DNA of 64,000 nucleotides, from the NCBI RefSeq assembly GCF_026625565.1, contig NZ_CP112998.1:6360501-6424500 (forward strand), given 5' to 3'. The stretch comes from Dyadobacter pollutisoli (GTDB taxonomy: Bacteria; Bacteroidota; Bacteroidia; Cytophagales; Spirosomataceae). The position numbers and the translations under genes are program-made. Positions 41,527-51,456 of this stretch are shown here, one piece after another (position 1 is the first letter of the stretch; every line of letters begins with the position of its first letter). Under the pieces are notes generated by a model. It was not told the origin of the DNA and made no database searches. It saw nothing but the letters and a program-made list of their open reading frames with translations.

Positions 41527-42747
41527 TTGGAATTATATAGATCGGATTTGTCAACCTATTTTAAAAATATATCGGAAGGGATCAGTACCACTATTACAGG
41601 TATGCGTCTTACGTTACGTCATTTGTGGAGTGCGCGTAAGAGGCGCAGGCCCGGTGATATCCGTTCCGGCAACTTCTACGACCAGCAGGAAGGAATCGTG
41701 ACGATTCAGTACCCGCTGGAAACCATTCCCATCCCCGACAATGGTCGATACCGTCTCCACAATGAAATGGACGACTGCATTGTGTGTGACAAATGCGTTA
41801 AAGTTTGTCCCGTCGACTGCATTGAAATTGAACCTATCCGTGCCATTGAAGAAGTAGGAAAAGCTTCAGACGGTTCTCCAATAAGACTTTATGCGGCGAA
41901 GTTTGACATTGATATGGCAAAATGCTGCTACTGCGGCCTTTGCACAACGGTATGCCCGACGGAATGTCTGACAATGACCAAAACGTTTGATTACAGCGAG
42001 TTGGATGTGCGGGATATGGTGTACAGCTATGCGAATTTGTCCCCCGAGGAGGCTGACGAAAAGAGAAGGCTGCTGGATCAGTTCCAAAAAGAAAAAGAAG
42101 CATTAAAAACTGCAAGTAAACCTGTTACGGCTTCGGAGCCTACACCATCGGCACCAGCTCGTCCAGTGTTTAAGCCAAGTATCAAGCCCAAAGTTGTGGC
42201 TGACGAAAACGTTGAAAAACCAGTTTCCGAAACGCCGATACAGGACGAACCAAAACCTGTTGCTGCTAAGCCAGCGTTCCGCCCAACTTTGAAACCGAAA
42301 GTTTCAGAGGATAACATTGAAAAACCAGCTGCAGAAACACCAGCTCAGGAGGAACCCAAACCAGTTGCGGCGAAACCACCATTCCGTCCGACGATGAAAC
42401 CAAAGGTTGTTTCGGAAGACAATGCTGAAAAGCCAGTTTCAGAAACACCAGCTCAGGAAGAAACAAAACCGGTTGCGGCGAAGCCGCCATTTCGTCCGAC
42501 GATGAAGCCAAAGGTTGTTTCAGAGGAGAATGTTGAAAAACCAGTTTCAGAAACGCCAGCAGCGGAAGAACCCAAACTTGTTGCTGCCAAGCCAGCCTTC
42601 CGCCCGACGATGAAACCGAAAGTGGAGGTTAAAGCAGAAATTAAGGCGGAGGAAACTGCCAAGGCGGAGCAACCTGAGCAGAACGAAGAAGTGAAACCCA
42701 AACCGGCGTTCCGCCCTACTATGAAACCCAAACCTCCGAAAGAGTAG
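41527..42747 (+). CDS. nuoI: NADH-quinone oxidoreductase subunit I with long repeat tail
   Basis: NuoI carries the two iron-sulfur clusters N6a/N6b of complex I. Residues 75-160 hold two ferredoxin motifs: CIVCDKCVKVCPVDC and CCYCGLCTTVCPTEC. The family N-terminus (LSTYFKNISEGISTTITGMR) needs the TTG start at 41527, as an ATG at 41602 would cut it off. After about residue 200 a 200-residue Pro/Lys/Glu tail contains six copies of F(R/K)P(T/S)xKPK (FKPSIKPK, FRPTLKPK, four FRPTMKPK). That doubles the size of a normal NuoI and is unusual. Confidence 0.92.
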   Translation: MELYRSDLSTYFKNISEGISTTITGMRLTLRHLWSARKRRRPGDIRSGNFYDQQEGIVTIQYPLETIPIPDNGRYRLHNEMDDCIVCDKCVKVCPVDCIEIEPIRAIEEVGKASDGSPIRLYAAKFDIDMAKCCYCGLCTTVCPTECLTMTKTFDYSELDVRDMVYSYANLSPEEADEKRRLLDQFQKEKEALKTASKPVTASEPTPSAPARPVFKPSIKPKVVADENVEKPVSETPIQDEPKPVAAKPAFRPTLKPKVSEDNIEKPAAETPAQEEPKPVAAKPPFRPTMKPKVVSEDNAEKPVSETPAQEETKPVAAKPPFRPTMKPKVVSEENVEKPVSETPAAEEPKLVAAKPAFRPTMKPKVEVKAEIKAEETAKAEQPEQNEEVKPKPAFRPTMKPKPPKE

Positions 42748-42788
42748 GAATCCCCCTCAAAGAAAGTAGCATTATTAATCATTACCCT

Positions 42789-43310
42789 ATGGAAGCAGCG
42801 GCATTTTACGGATTTTCGACACTGGCAATCGCGTCTGCGCTTTTCATTTTATTTACAAAAAACCTTATTTACGCTGCCTTTGCATTGTTTTTAGCATTTC
42901 TTGGGGTGGGGGCATTGTATGTTTTGGCGGGTGCCGACTTTCTGGGCGTGACGCAGATAATGATCTACGTGGGAGGTATTCTGGTACTGTTGATATTCGG
43001 TATTATGCTCACTCAAAAGGGCGATAAAAGCGCAGATCCTTCCAAACCAAATCGAATTGAAGTGCTCATAAAGCGGGAGGTCTGGGGATTTTTAATTGGT
43101 ACCGGTTTTTTTATTTTTCTCTTGAAAGTCATTTTTACTTCTGATTTCAGAATGGCTGGCGACTCCATTAACAGTAAGTCTACCATTAAAACAATAGGTG
43201 TTGAACTGATGACAAGCCATCTGTTACCATTCGAAATCGCTGCTGTCCTGCTGCTGGTTGCCTTAATTGGCGCAGCTTACCTTGCTATGAACCGTAATCC
43301 TACGCCATGA
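42789..43310 (+). CDS. nuoJ: NADH-quinone oxidoreductase subunit J
   Basis: Five hydrophobic helices in 173 residues, with IASALFILFTKNLIYAAFAL and the conserved FLGVTQIMIYVGGILVLLIFG helix of NuoJ. It is a membrane-arm subunit of complex I. It starts 41 bp after nuoI and overlaps nuoK by ATGA. Length is normal. Confidence 0.95.
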   Translation: MEAAAFYGFSTLAIASALFILFTKNLIYAAFALFLAFLGVGALYVLAGADFLGVTQIMIYVGGILVLLIFGIMLTQKGDKSADPSKPNRIEVLIKREVWGFLIGTGFFIFLLKVIFTSDFRMAGDSINSKSTIKTIGVELMTSHLLPFEIAAVLLLVALIGAAYLAMNRNPTP

Positions 43311-43618
43311 CCTCCATTCCGATCCAACATTATTTGATAGTAGGCGCGGCACTGTTCAGCATAGGATTGGCCATTGCGATTACCAAACGACATTTTATTG
43401 GGATCTTGCTCGGGATCGAGCTGATGCTGAATGCAGTGAATATTAATCTTGTGGCTTTTAGTCGTCATGATCCTGAAAGGCTGGGCGGCCAACTTTTTGC
43501 GCTTTTCGTCATTGTAGTTGCCGCGGCGGAAGTCACTGTGGCTTTGGCTATCATATTACGTGTTTATGGCCGCTTCAAAACGGTTGATCCCGACAAGGTG
43601 AGCGAACTTAAGAAATAA
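43307..43618 (+). CDS. nuoK: NADH-quinone oxidoreductase subunit K
   Basis: Three membrane helices in 103 residues; the helix GILLGIELMLNAVNINLVAF carries the conserved membrane Glu of NuoK, and FVIVVAAAEVTVALAIIL the second. It is the proton channel subunit at the junction of the arm. Next downstream is a gene of another family, so nuoL, nuoM and nuoN must be elsewhere. Confidence 0.95.
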   Translation: MTSIPIQHYLIVGAALFSIGLAIAITKRHFIGILLGIELMLNAVNINLVAFSRHDPERLGGQLFALFVIVVAAAEVTVALAIILRVYGRFKTVDPDKVSELKK

Positions 43619-43636
43619 AATTAACCTACAAGTTGC

Positions 43637-44083
43637 ATGAACTGGCTTTTCTTATTTTTGGCATTTCTGATTGGGATTAGTAATGCAGTTCAATCGGGAG
43701 TGAATACCCAGCTTCGCGAATCTATCAACAACCCTATTCTGGCTGCAATGACCTCATTCTTTGTGGGATTGGTCATTTTATCCATTGCCTTCGCATGCTT
43801 CAACCAAAATCCTATTCCGACGCTCAACGATTTCCGGCAGGTATCCTGGACCCGTTTTATGGGTGGGGTACTGGGGGCATTTTATGTGATTACGGTGATT
43901 TTTATTGTTAGGGACATTGGACCGGCCAATATGATTTGCCTCGTTGTGGCTGGACAGATGATAGCAGCGATGACGATCGATCACTATGGTTTTCAGGGGT
44001 TTGCAGTCCATCAGATCACATTACCGAGGATGGCGGGGGCGGTTTTGCTGGTAGCAGGTGTTTACCTGATCCTGAAAAATTAG
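43637..44083 (+). CDS. DMT-type transporter of the YdcZ (DUF606) family
   Basis: The 148 residues fold into about five membrane helices: FLIGISNAVQSGVNTQLRES is the YdcZ signature start, followed by NNPILAAMTSFFVGLVILSI and GGVLGAFYVITVIFIV. The family has half-size members that act as pairs or dimers. Substrate unknown. It follows nuoK by 18 bp and may be co-transcribed. Confidence 0.9.
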   Translation: MNWLFLFLAFLIGISNAVQSGVNTQLRESINNPILAAMTSFFVGLVILSIAFACFNQNPIPTLNDFRQVSWTRFMGGVLGAFYVITVIFIVRDIGPANMICLVVAGQMIAAMTIDHYGFQGFAVHQITLPRMAGAVLLVAGVYLILKN

Positions 44084-44142
44084 CACAAAAAAACAGCAGC
44101 TCCCGGAGAAACTGCTGCATTTGTTCTTCGAAAATCTATCTG

Positions 44143-44661
44143 TTAAGGAATGCGATTGAAGATAAAAAGATCAATAAACACCCATTTGTTGTCTTCCAGC
44201 TTCCCTCTCTGGATCACCAGTTGGTTCTGCGAGCGTCTTTCGTAAATGATCCTTACCGAAATGTCGTCCTTTTCGAACAATGCCTGGTTCTTCTTGGCTT
44301 CAATAAAATTATAGCGGTCTGATACTGCTTTTTCTTCCAATGCGATGAGGCCTGGTTTGAAGTGTTTTACCATCGCAACAGGGCCTTTTTCGGTTTGTTC
44401 AAAAGCAAATACCTCGTAAAGTGCAGGTTTGTCATCTTTGATCATCCTGATATATCCCATGATATTATTGCCTGCAGGAGCTGTCCAGCCTGCTTCAATG
44501 GGTCCTCCGTTGTAGGTTCCAAGCCAATGTCCTTCGAGAAAACTAATGTCGGCCAGCTTACCCACGACAGTAGTCTGAGCCTGTGAAGACATGGCTAGTA
44601 GGCCAAAAACGAAGAGAAATGAATAGATTTTCACCAATTGTTTTTTGTCGAATTGTATCAT
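44143..44661 (-). CDS. secreted DUF6265-like protein
   Basis: A signal peptide (IYSFLFVFGLLAMSSQAQ) is followed by a lipocalin-like set of strands: ISFLEGHWLGTYNGGPIEAG, WTAPAGNNIMGYIRMI, YEVFAFEQTEKGPVAMVKHF. The WxG start and the order of strands match DUF6265-type beta-barrels. It is a periplasmic or outer-surface protein of unknown function. Confidence 0.75.
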   Translation of the reverse strand: MIQFDKKQLVKIYSFLFVFGLLAMSSQAQTTVVGKLADISFLEGHWLGTYNGGPIEAGWTAPAGNNIMGYIRMIKDDKPALYEVFAFEQTEKGPVAMVKHFKPGLIALEEKAVSDRYNFIEAKKNQALFEKDDISVRIIYERRSQNQLVIQRGKLEDNKWVFIDLFIFNRIP

Positions 44662-44718
44662 TTGGATTTAGGTTTATTTAAAGAGGCAAGTTAAGGAAAT
44701 GCCCCGACCGAAAAAATA

Positions 44719-44750
44719 AAAAGCCATCCTGATAATTCAAGATGGCTTTT
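44719..44750. terminator. terminator between purF and the DUF6265-like gene
   Basis: AAAAGCCATC (44719-44728) pairs with GATGGCTTTT (44741-44750), T/A-rich on both sides. It ends purF and may act in both directions. Confidence 0.75.
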
Positions 44751-44767
44751 AGCAAAAACATTCAGGA

Positions 44768-46660
44768 TCAATATGCTCTCTCCAATTTACCTTCGTGGGA
44801 GTTAGCAAATGCTCTGTTAACTACTTTATTACCTCCGTGAGTAGGATAATTCCCAGTGAAATACCAGTCCCCAAGATGTTGTGGGCAAGCTTTATGCAAA
44901 TTATCAACAGTTTGGAAAACGACAGAAAGCTCGGCATTCAGATCTTTCGGACGAATAATTTCGGCGATTTTATCGGAAATTTCCTGATCTGTAAAAGGCT
45001 CATACAAAGCCTTCACATAATTGGTAGGAAATGGATTTTTAGTCGCGATCGATGTAACACTTTGCGTGTAAACATCTTCCAGTAAGTATTCCAGATCACG
45101 TTCTTCCAGTAATTTAAGTACTGCTCTGAAAGCAACGAAATCCTTCATTCTCGACATATCGATACCATAGCAATCCGGGAAGCGAATCTGAGGAGCAGAA
45201 GACGCAACGACTATTTTCTTCGGTTTGAGACGGTCCAGCATGGTCAGAATGCTTTTTTCCAGCGTCGTTCCTCTCACAATGGAGTCATCGATAATGACGA
45301 CTGTATCTACATTCTTACGAACCACCTCGAAAGTGGTATCGTACACACTTGAAACCATATCGTCACGCAAGGCATCCGCAGTAATGAATGTACGGGACTT
45401 CACATCTTTGGTCACCAATTTTTCGATTCTTGGGCGGAAAGACAATACTTTTTCGAGATCAGATTCGAAAAGAATCCCTTCCATGATCGCCTGCTTACGC
45501 TTTTTGGCAAGATATTCTTCCAACCCTTCGATCATACCCAGAAACGCCGTTTCGGCAGTATTCGGAATGTAAGAGAAGATCGTGTTTTCGAGGTCGTAAT
45601 TAACCTCTTTCAATATTTGCGGGATCAATAATTTCCCAAGCTGCTTGCGTTCGTTATAAATATCCGGATCGGTTCCACGAGAGAAATAGATTCTTTCAAA
45701 GCTGCATGAGCGTTTTTCCAGACGAGGTAAAATTGGGAACTCATTGTACTCACCATTTTTATCCACGATCAAAGCAGAGCCGGGAGTTATTTCCTGAATC
45801 TGGTTGTAATCTACATTGAAAGCAGCCTTAATCGCTTGTTTTTCAGATGCTACCACAACTACCTCATCATCAGCATAATAAAATGCGGGACGAATACCAG
45901 CCGGATCACGAATTACGAAAGAAGCACCGTAGCCTGTCAGACCGCACATGGCATATCCTCCGTCGAAATCACGGCAGGATCTGTAAAGCAGTCTTTGCAG
46001 ATCGATATTCTCTTCGATTACGTCAGAAAGCGTTGGATTTTCGTAAATTCCTTTGAAGCGTTCAAATACTCTTTGATTTTCTTCATCCAGGAAATGTCCA
46101 ATTTTTTCCATTACCGTTACGGTATCTACTTTCTCTTTTGGATGCTGTCCCAGAGAAACCAGTTTTCCGAAAAGTTCATCCACATTGGTCATGTTGAAAT
46201 TCCCCGCCATCACCAGGTTACGGCTTCTCCAGTTGCTCTGGCGAAGCATTGGATGGCAATTTTCGACCTCATTCGAGCCGTGTGTACCATAGCGAAGGTG
46301 ACCCAACCAAACCTCGCCGGTAAAGGCTAGATTTTCCTGTAGCCATTTGCCATCAGTAGAGCGGTCCCTGTGGTTTTTGAGGCCTTTCCGAAATTTCTTG
46401 TGGATTTTTGAAAAAATGTCCGTAAGTGGCTGAGGTTCTACGGATCTGTATCTGCTGATGTATCTTTTCCCGGGCGGGACATCTATCTTTATGTTGGCAA
46501 CTCCGGCTCCATCCTGTCCCCGGTTTACCTGTTTTTCCATCATTACCGAAAGCTTGTGCACGGCGTATAGCGGTGTGTCGTACTTGTCGATGTAGTATTG
46601 ATAAGGCTTTCTAAGACGGATAAGTGCTATGCCGCACTCATGCTTAATGGCGTCGCTCAT
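44768..46660 (-). CDS. purF: amidophosphoribosyltransferase (PurF-type, long form)
   Basis: PurF makes phosphoribosylamine from PRPP and glutamine, the first step of purine synthesis. The nucleophile is Cys9 in HECGIALI, exposed after removal of a short propeptide. GHLRYGTHG and NFNMTN mark the glutaminase domain, and VDTVVIIDDSIVRGTTL the PRPP loop of the transferase domain. At 630 residues it is longer than the 470-500 of typical PurF; this long form is usual in Bacteroidota. A second, shorter purF may exist elsewhere in the genome. Confidence 0.9.
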   Translation of the reverse strand: MSDAIKHECGIALIRLRKPYQYYIDKYDTPLYAVHKLSVMMEKQVNRGQDGAGVANIKIDVPPGKRYISRYRSVEPQPLTDIFSKIHKKFRKGLKNHRDRSTDGKWLQENLAFTGEVWLGHLRYGTHGSNEVENCHPMLRQSNWRSRNLVMAGNFNMTNVDELFGKLVSLGQHPKEKVDTVTVMEKIGHFLDEENQRVFERFKGIYENPTLSDVIEENIDLQRLLYRSCRDFDGGYAMCGLTGYGASFVIRDPAGIRPAFYYADDEVVVVASEKQAIKAAFNVDYNQIQEITPGSALIVDKNGEYNEFPILPRLEKRSCSFERIYFSRGTDPDIYNERKQLGKLLIPQILKEVNYDLENTIFSYIPNTAETAFLGMIEGLEEYLAKKRKQAIMEGILFESDLEKVLSFRPRIEKLVTKDVKSRTFITADALRDDMVSSVYDTTFEVVRKNVDTVVIIDDSIVRGTTLEKSILTMLDRLKPKKIVVASSAPQIRFPDCYGIDMSRMKDFVAFRAVLKLLEERDLEYLLEDVYTQSVTSIATKNPFPTNYVKALYEPFTDQEISDKIAEIIRPKDLNAELSVVFQTVDNLHKACPQHLGDWYFTGNYPTHGGNKVVNRAFANSHEGKLERAY

Positions 46661-46766
46661 AAGAAGAGTAATGCGTTAGAGATATTTAAGTTTGCTGGTA
46701 TGCAAAGCGTATTCCCTGAATAATAGCTTAACGAATTTGTAATCTTATTTAGTTCGTTACGTGGTG

Positions 46767-46774
46767 CAAAGGTA
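46767..46774 (-). promoter_or_regulatory. -7 element before purF
   Basis: On the minus strand TACCTTTG (TAnnTTTG), about 107 bases before the start codon. The 307-bp region 46661-46967 holds the divergent promoters of purF and recO; no riboswitch was recognised. Confidence 0.5.
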
Positions 46775-46967
46775 CGAATCCTTTAGCTTAAAAAACTTCA
46801 AATCTCTCCGATTTTTCAGGAGACCATTTCTCGCCTGGGTCAGTGTCCGAAAATTTTATCTGCCAATATGATTTAATAAAAAGTTAAACTTCGAATCTTT
46901 ATACAACCGGCTTGACTTAGCTAACAGAAAGATAATTAATTTTGATCAAAAGGCTTAAATAATTTAT

Positions 46968-47663
46968 ATGCTCCATAAGACGCGTGGTATAGGGCTTAGT
47001 TATCTCCGGTACCGGGAATCTTCCATTATAACCAAAATTTATACAGAAGCCTTTGGTATTCAGACTTATATAGTGAATGGGGTAAGGAGTAGCAAGTCTA
47101 AAAATAACCGCATCGCCTTGTTTCAGCCGCTTACTTTGCTGGATATGGTGGTTTATCATAAGAGTAAGGAGGATACCGTCCATCGGATTTCGGAGCTTAA
47201 ATGCTACGCGCCCTTCCATTCTATCCCTTTTGATGTGATAAAATCGAGTCTGGCACTCTTTATTACGGAGATTTTGGGGAAAACATTGCGGGAGGAAGAA
47301 AGTAATGAGCTGCTTTTCAGGTTTATCGAAGAATCGATCCTGTACCTGGATGATGCCGAGACCAATTTTGAAAATTTTCACATTCAATTTTTGATGCAGC
47401 TCGCTTCCTATCTCGGTTTTGGAATTGAAACTGTTGATGACCTCGAAAGTGAGTTGAAAAGTAATCATTATCCTCAAATCCCTGATCTGGTTGAACATCG
47501 GAACATTGAGCAACTTCTATTCAGCGATTATGGGTTAAGCATTCCCCTCGACCGTACCCGGCGTATCCGGATTCTCGAAAAACTAATTTTCTTCTATAAA
47601 ATCCACATGGAAACCTTGGGAGAAATAAAATCAATGGAGGTGTTGAGAGAAGTTTTGCGTTGA
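46968..47663 (+). CDS. recO: DNA repair protein RecO
   Basis: RecO with RecR loads RecA on gapped DNA. The 231 residues open with the OB-fold HKTRGIGLSYLRYRESSIIT and VNGVRSSKSKNN, followed by the helical domain (FHSIPFDVIKSSLALFITEIL) with ELLFRFIEES typical for Bacteroidota RecO. The zinc finger of some RecO proteins is absent. Length is normal. Confidence 0.93.
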   Translation: MLHKTRGIGLSYLRYRESSIITKIYTEAFGIQTYIVNGVRSSKSKNNRIALFQPLTLLDMVVYHKSKEDTVHRISELKCYAPFHSIPFDVIKSSLALFITEILGKTLREEESNELLFRFIEESILYLDDAETNFENFHIQFLMQLASYLGFGIETVDDLESELKSNHYPQIPDLVEHRNIEQLLFSDYGLSIPLDRTRRIRILEKLIFFYKIHMETLGEIKSMEVLREVLR

Positions 47664-47734
47664 CCGCCCGGTTATCTCGTTCATTTGGCACAATTTTGAT
47701 AACGTATATTGCAACTCTAAAAAACTGATCCACA

Positions 47735-48454
47735 ATGAAACACATACTTACAACTATCTTTTTATTGATATCATTGTTTGCTTTGGGCCAGGCAGGCCTG
47801 TCGCAGGTTCCCAAAGGCGCCTGGAAATCGCAGGAGCCGACCGGGAGTACATCGACATTGATTGTGGCTGACAATTACCTGGCTATTGCTTCATATAGTG
47901 TAGGTAACAAATATTTTGAACGCAGTGAAGGTGGGCCATTTACGATGAGCGGCGATAAGATGACCTACACCCCGGAATTCAATTCTGCGGACACTGCAAA
48001 AATCGGCATTCCCATTGTGTTTACGGTCACGGTGAAAGACGACATCCTTACATTAAGGTATGAGGAAGCAATGGTATGGATGCGGGTGGACGATGCAACC
48101 GACGTTCCGATGGCAGGGGCGTGGCATATCACAGCGCGAGCCTCGGGTGGACAGGGTGAGTTGGTAAAAATTCATCAGGAGGGAACGAGAAAAACCCTTA
48201 AACTTTTATCGAAGACGAGATTTCAATGGTTCGCAATCGATCCTGCGGTGAAAGGTTTTTATGCAACCGGAGGTGGTACATACACTGTTCAAAATGGGAA
48301 GTATACTGAAAACATCCAGTTTTTTTCAAAGGATAACAATCGGGTGGGCTCGTCTTTAAAATTTGATTATAAATTAGAAAACGGCAGATGGGACCATAGC
48401 GGAAAAAGCAGCGACGGTAAACCTGTGCACGAGATCTGGGAAAAAATAAAGTAG
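47735..48454 (+). CDS. secreted lipocalin-like hypothetical protein
   Basis: The N-terminus ILTTIFLLISLFALGQ is a signal peptide. About 220 residues follow with two similar beta-rich halves: a GAWKSQEPTGSTSTLIVADN start and a second GAWHITARASGGQGELVKI start. Both resemble the W-rich opening of lipocalin-like DUF proteins of Bacteroidota. Function unknown. Confidence 0.75.
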   Translation: MKHILTTIFLLISLFALGQAGLSQVPKGAWKSQEPTGSTSTLIVADNYLAIASYSVGNKYFERSEGGPFTMSGDKMTYTPEFNSADTAKIGIPIVFTVTVKDDILTLRYEEAMVWMRVDDATDVPMAGAWHITARASGGQGELVKIHQEGTRKTLKLLSKTRFQWFAIDPAVKGFYATGGGTYTVQNGKYTENIQFFSKDNNRVGSSLKFDYKLENGRWDHSGKSSDGKPVHEIWEKIK

Positions 48455-48537
48455 CCTGAGCTGACTATGTACGAGCTGTGATTAGTAACTGATTGGTCAA
48501 TTATTTAGATTTATTCAAAATAATTTTAGTCGATAGC

Positions 48538-48567
48538 TTGAATGATTCTAAATAGCTATTACCTTTG
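48538..48567 (+). promoter_or_regulatory. promoter of the small Cys-rich gene
   Basis: TTG (48538-48540), 19 bases, then TACCTTTG (48560-48567) is an exact match to the Bacteroidota TTG-N19-21-TAnnTTTG promoter. The ATG lies 24 bases further on. Confidence 0.75.
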
Positions 48568-48591
48568 ACCTATTAATAACAGTAATGTGGG

Positions 48592-48747
48592 ATGAGCGCC
48601 TTTACCTTGAATGAACCTGATACACTTTCTGGCCAGAGCAATTTCTGGATGAAGTCCTGTAATGAGAATATGGAATGTGTATTTAAGAAGTGTTGTGAGA
48701 AGTATAAGAAGAAAGGAAAGCACTGCAAAAAGTGTCCCAAAAAATAA
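48592..48747 (+). CDS. small Cys-rich basic protein
   Basis: A 51-residue reading frame from the ATG at 48592 to TAA. The first half has WMKSCNENMECV, the second is very basic: FKKCCEKYKKKGKHCKKCPK. Six Cys residues suggest a metal knot or disulfides. Small proteins with this CCEKYKKG-C-KCP ending recur in Cytophagales. It has its own promoter and terminator, which supports it as a real gene. Confidence 0.7.
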   Translation: MSAFTLNEPDTLSGQSNFWMKSCNENMECVFKKCCEKYKKKGKHCKKCPKK

Positions 48748-48806
48748 TAGGCTCTGTTAACTTACATATATATAGTAATACAGTTCATGGTGAATAATTG
48801 TAAGAG

Positions 48807-48834
48807 AGGGAGTGCCTGCGAGCGTTCCCTTTTC
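48807..48834 (+). terminator. terminator of the small Cys-rich gene
   Basis: AGGGAGTGC pairs with GCGTTCCCT (two G-T pairs) across a 6-nt loop, followed by TTTT. Poly-T on the plus strand assigns it to the upstream gene. Confidence 0.6.
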
Positions 48835-48858
48835 TATGCTGGGAAAATTTCGAACTGA

Positions 48859-49590
48859 CTATACCTTTCTTTTAAGTTCAAAATTCTGGCCCAGATAAAC
48901 CCGTCTTACTACTTCGTCTTCCGCCAGTTCTTCCGCTGTACCTTGTTTCAGAATTTTTCCTTCAAATAGTAAATAAGCACGGTCTGTTATGGACAGCGTC
49001 TCATTGACATTGTGATCGGTGATGAGGATGCCGATGTTTTTGTGTTTCAACTTCGCTACAATGCTCTGAATATCCTCTACTGCGATAGGGTCAACACCGG
49101 CGAAAGGTTCGTCGAGCAAAATGAACTTGGGATCCACCGCCAGCGATCTCGCAATTTCTGTCCGGCGACGTTCTCCACCCGAGAGCACCATTCCTTTGCT
49201 TTTACGGACATGGGTTAAATGGAACTCTTCCAGTAACTCTTCAACTTTTTGTTTTTGGTCCGCCCGCGAAAGATCCGTCATTTCGAGCACTGCCCGGATG
49301 TTTTCTTCTACGGTCAATGAACGGAAAACCGATGCTTCCTGCGCGAGGTAGCCCAGCCCCAGCCGTGCACGCTTGTACATGGGCAGGCTGGTAATGTCTT
49401 TGTCGTCGAGGAACACTTTTCCGCTGTTGGGTTTCACCAATCCCACAGCCATATAGAAAGATGTGGTTTTTCCGGCTCCATTGGGGCCGAGCAACCCGAC
49501 GATCTCGCCTTGCTCAACCTGGTAACTGACATTATTATTAACAAGACGAACCCCGTATTTTTTTACAAGGTTTTCGGTTCTGAGTATCAT
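48859..49590 (-). CDS. lptB: LPS export ABC transporter ATP-binding protein LptB
   Basis: LptB powers lipopolysaccharide transport from the inner membrane. Its 243 residues show the Walker [10 protein letters not shown] (near 35-43), the Q-loop region [16 protein letters not shown] that is diagnostic for LptB, the signature [12 protein letters not shown] and the Walker [13 protein letters not shown]. It follows recJ by 34 bp on the same strand. Confidence 0.95.
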   Translation of the reverse strand: MILRTENLVKKYGVRLVNNNVSYQVEQGEIVGLLGPNGAGKTTSFYMAVGLVKPNSGKVFLDDKDITSLPMYKRARLGLGYLAQEASVFRSLTVEENIRAVLEMTDLSRADQKQKVEELLEEFHLTHVRKSKGMVLSGGERRRTEIARSLAVDPKFILLDEPFAGVDPIAVEDIQSIVAKLKHKNIGILITDHNVNETLSITDRAYLLFEGKILKQGTAEELAEDEVVRRVYLGQNFELKRKV

Positions 49591-49624
49591 TGTTCGTTTT
49601 AGTAATTCAACTTCCTGGCCAGGC

Positions 49625-51337
49625 TCAGTGAAGTTTGATGTCTTTCAAAGACAGTTGTAACGTTTTTTTATCGCGAAAGTTATTTTCTTCCAGTGAGTAG
49701 CATATCGAAAACGGTCGTCCGCTGGCCAAATCTGGATAAAAATGACCGAGACCAAAGCCAACCGCAGTAAAAACGGCCGAATTATTCTGTTTTACATCAA
49801 ATTTAATGTGCTTCTCTTTCATCGTAGTAGGCCTGCCCGAAAGCGTAACGTTCCTTGATTCAAAAACAGGAGTCATATTCCCAGGTCCGAAAGGCCCCAT
49901 CTGCCTCAGAATGTTATAGAATTTAGGCGTGATTACATCCAGTTCAAGCAACATATCAATGTTGATCATCGGTACCAGCTGATCTGGTAGAATGCGGCTG
50001 CTGACAATGTCATTGAAACGGGTTTTGAATGCTTCAATATTGTCGAGTGGCAAGGTAAGTCCTGCCGCAAATGTATGTCCGCCATATTGTTCCAATAAGT
50101 CGGCGCATTCTTCAATGGCTTCATATACATCAAAACCTGGTACCGAACGGGCAGATCCAGCTGCTTTGCCGTGTGACTGGGTCAGGATAATGGTAGGGCG
50201 ATGGTATTTTTCAATGCATCGGCTGGCTACAATGCCGATCACACCTTTATGCCAGTCTTCCTTATATAGTACTGTGCTTTTGGCATCTATAAACCAATCA
50301 TCGTTTTCAATCATGAACAATGCCTGCTCGGTGATACTGGTATCGAAAGTCCGGCGCTCACTGTTATGTTTGTTGATCTCCTGCGCAAATTCAAAGGCTT
50401 CGTCCTCGAACTCGGATAATAATAACCGTACTGCCTCTTTTGCATGCTTGATCCGGCCGGCCGCATTGATTCTCGGGCTCAACCCGAAAACTACATTGGT
50501 AATGTCGAGTGACCCGGTGATCCCTGCTATTTGTATTAATGCCTTAATACCCGTTCTTGGTGCAGCATTGATCCTTTGCAAGCCGTAGTATGCAAGTATC
50601 CTGTTTTCTCCTGTGATAGGGACAATGTCCGCGGCAATGCTGACAACCAGTAAGTCCAGATTGTCAAATAAGGTTTGTGTATCAATATTTTGGTTGATAC
50701 AAAATGCCTGCAGCAATTTGAAACCTACACCGCAACCGGTCAGCTCTTTATAAGGATAAGGGCAATCGTCACGTTTTGGGTCAAGTACTGCAACGGCGGG
50801 AGGAAGCTCGTCGCCCGGGCGGTGGTGATCGCAAATGATGAAATCGATTCCTCTTTCTAATGCAGCCGTAACCTTATCTACCGATTTTACGCCGCAGTCC
50901 AGGGTGACGATTAATGTAAAGCCATTTTCGTATGCCCAGTCGATACTCTGCCAGGAAACGCCGTAGCCTTCCTCGTAGCGGTCGGGGATATAATAATCGA
51001 GGTTAGGATATGTTTTTTTGAGAAATCCGTAGAATAATGCCACCGAGGTAGTACCATCCACATCATAGTCACCGTAAACAAGGATCTTTTCTCCGGATGC
51101 TATCGCCCTGGCCAGCCTCTCGACGGCAAGATCCATATCCTTCATCAGAAATGGGTCGTGCAGTAAGGTAAGATCGGGGCGAAAGAATTGTTTGGATTGA
51201 TCAAAATCGAGTATACCACGCTGTACCAGAAGCGTTGCAAGCGAGGGGCTCACTTTCAGGGATTCTGTGAGCTCGCTGACAACTTGTTGTTGTTCAGGAT
51301 TAAATTCAGGGTAGTGTATCCAGCGCTTTTCAATCAT
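49625..51337 (-). CDS. recJ: single-stranded-DNA-specific exonuclease RecJ
   Basis: RecJ degrades single-stranded DNA from 5' to 3' in recombination and mismatch repair. The DHH phosphoesterase motifs are intact: [12 protein letters not shown] (about 87-98), DCGVKS and [13 protein letters not shown]1 follows ([19 protein letters not shown]), then the C-terminal OB-like part. Length of 570 is normal. It is upstream of lptB in one operon. Confidence 0.95.
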   Translation of the reverse strand: MIEKRWIHYPEFNPEQQQVVSELTESLKVSPSLATLLVQRGILDFDQSKQFFRPDLTLLHDPFLMKDMDLAVERLARAIASGEKILVYGDYDVDGTTSVALFYGFLKKTYPNLDYYIPDRYEEGYGVSWQSIDWAYENGFTLIVTLDCGVKSVDKVTAALERGIDFIICDHHRPGDELPPAVAVLDPKRDDCPYPYKELTGCGVGFKLLQAFCINQNIDTQTLFDNLDLLVVSIAADIVPITGENRILAYYGLQRINAAPRTGIKALIQIAGITGSLDITNVVFGLSPRINAAGRIKHAKEAVRLLLSEFEDEAFEFAQEINKHNSERRTFDTSITEQALFMIENDDWFIDAKSTVLYKEDWHKGVIGIVASRCIEKYHRPTIILTQSHGKAAGSARSVPGFDVYEAIEECADLLEQYGGHTFAAGLTLPLDNIEAFKTRFNDIVSSRILPDQLVPMINIDMLLELDVITPKFYNILRQMGPFGPGNMTPVFESRNVTLSGRPTTMKEKHIKFDVKQNNSAVFTAVGFGLGHFYPDLASGRPFSICYSLEENNFRDKKTLQLSLKDIKLH

Positions 51338-51456
51338 GAAACAAATATAATCGGATTATGTCATGCGCCCATCAAAATCTATTATCCGCCCACGCAATCA
51401 GGAAAAGCTAATTGAAAGGTCTTATCTTTACAAATTATTAACATACTTTAAGATAA

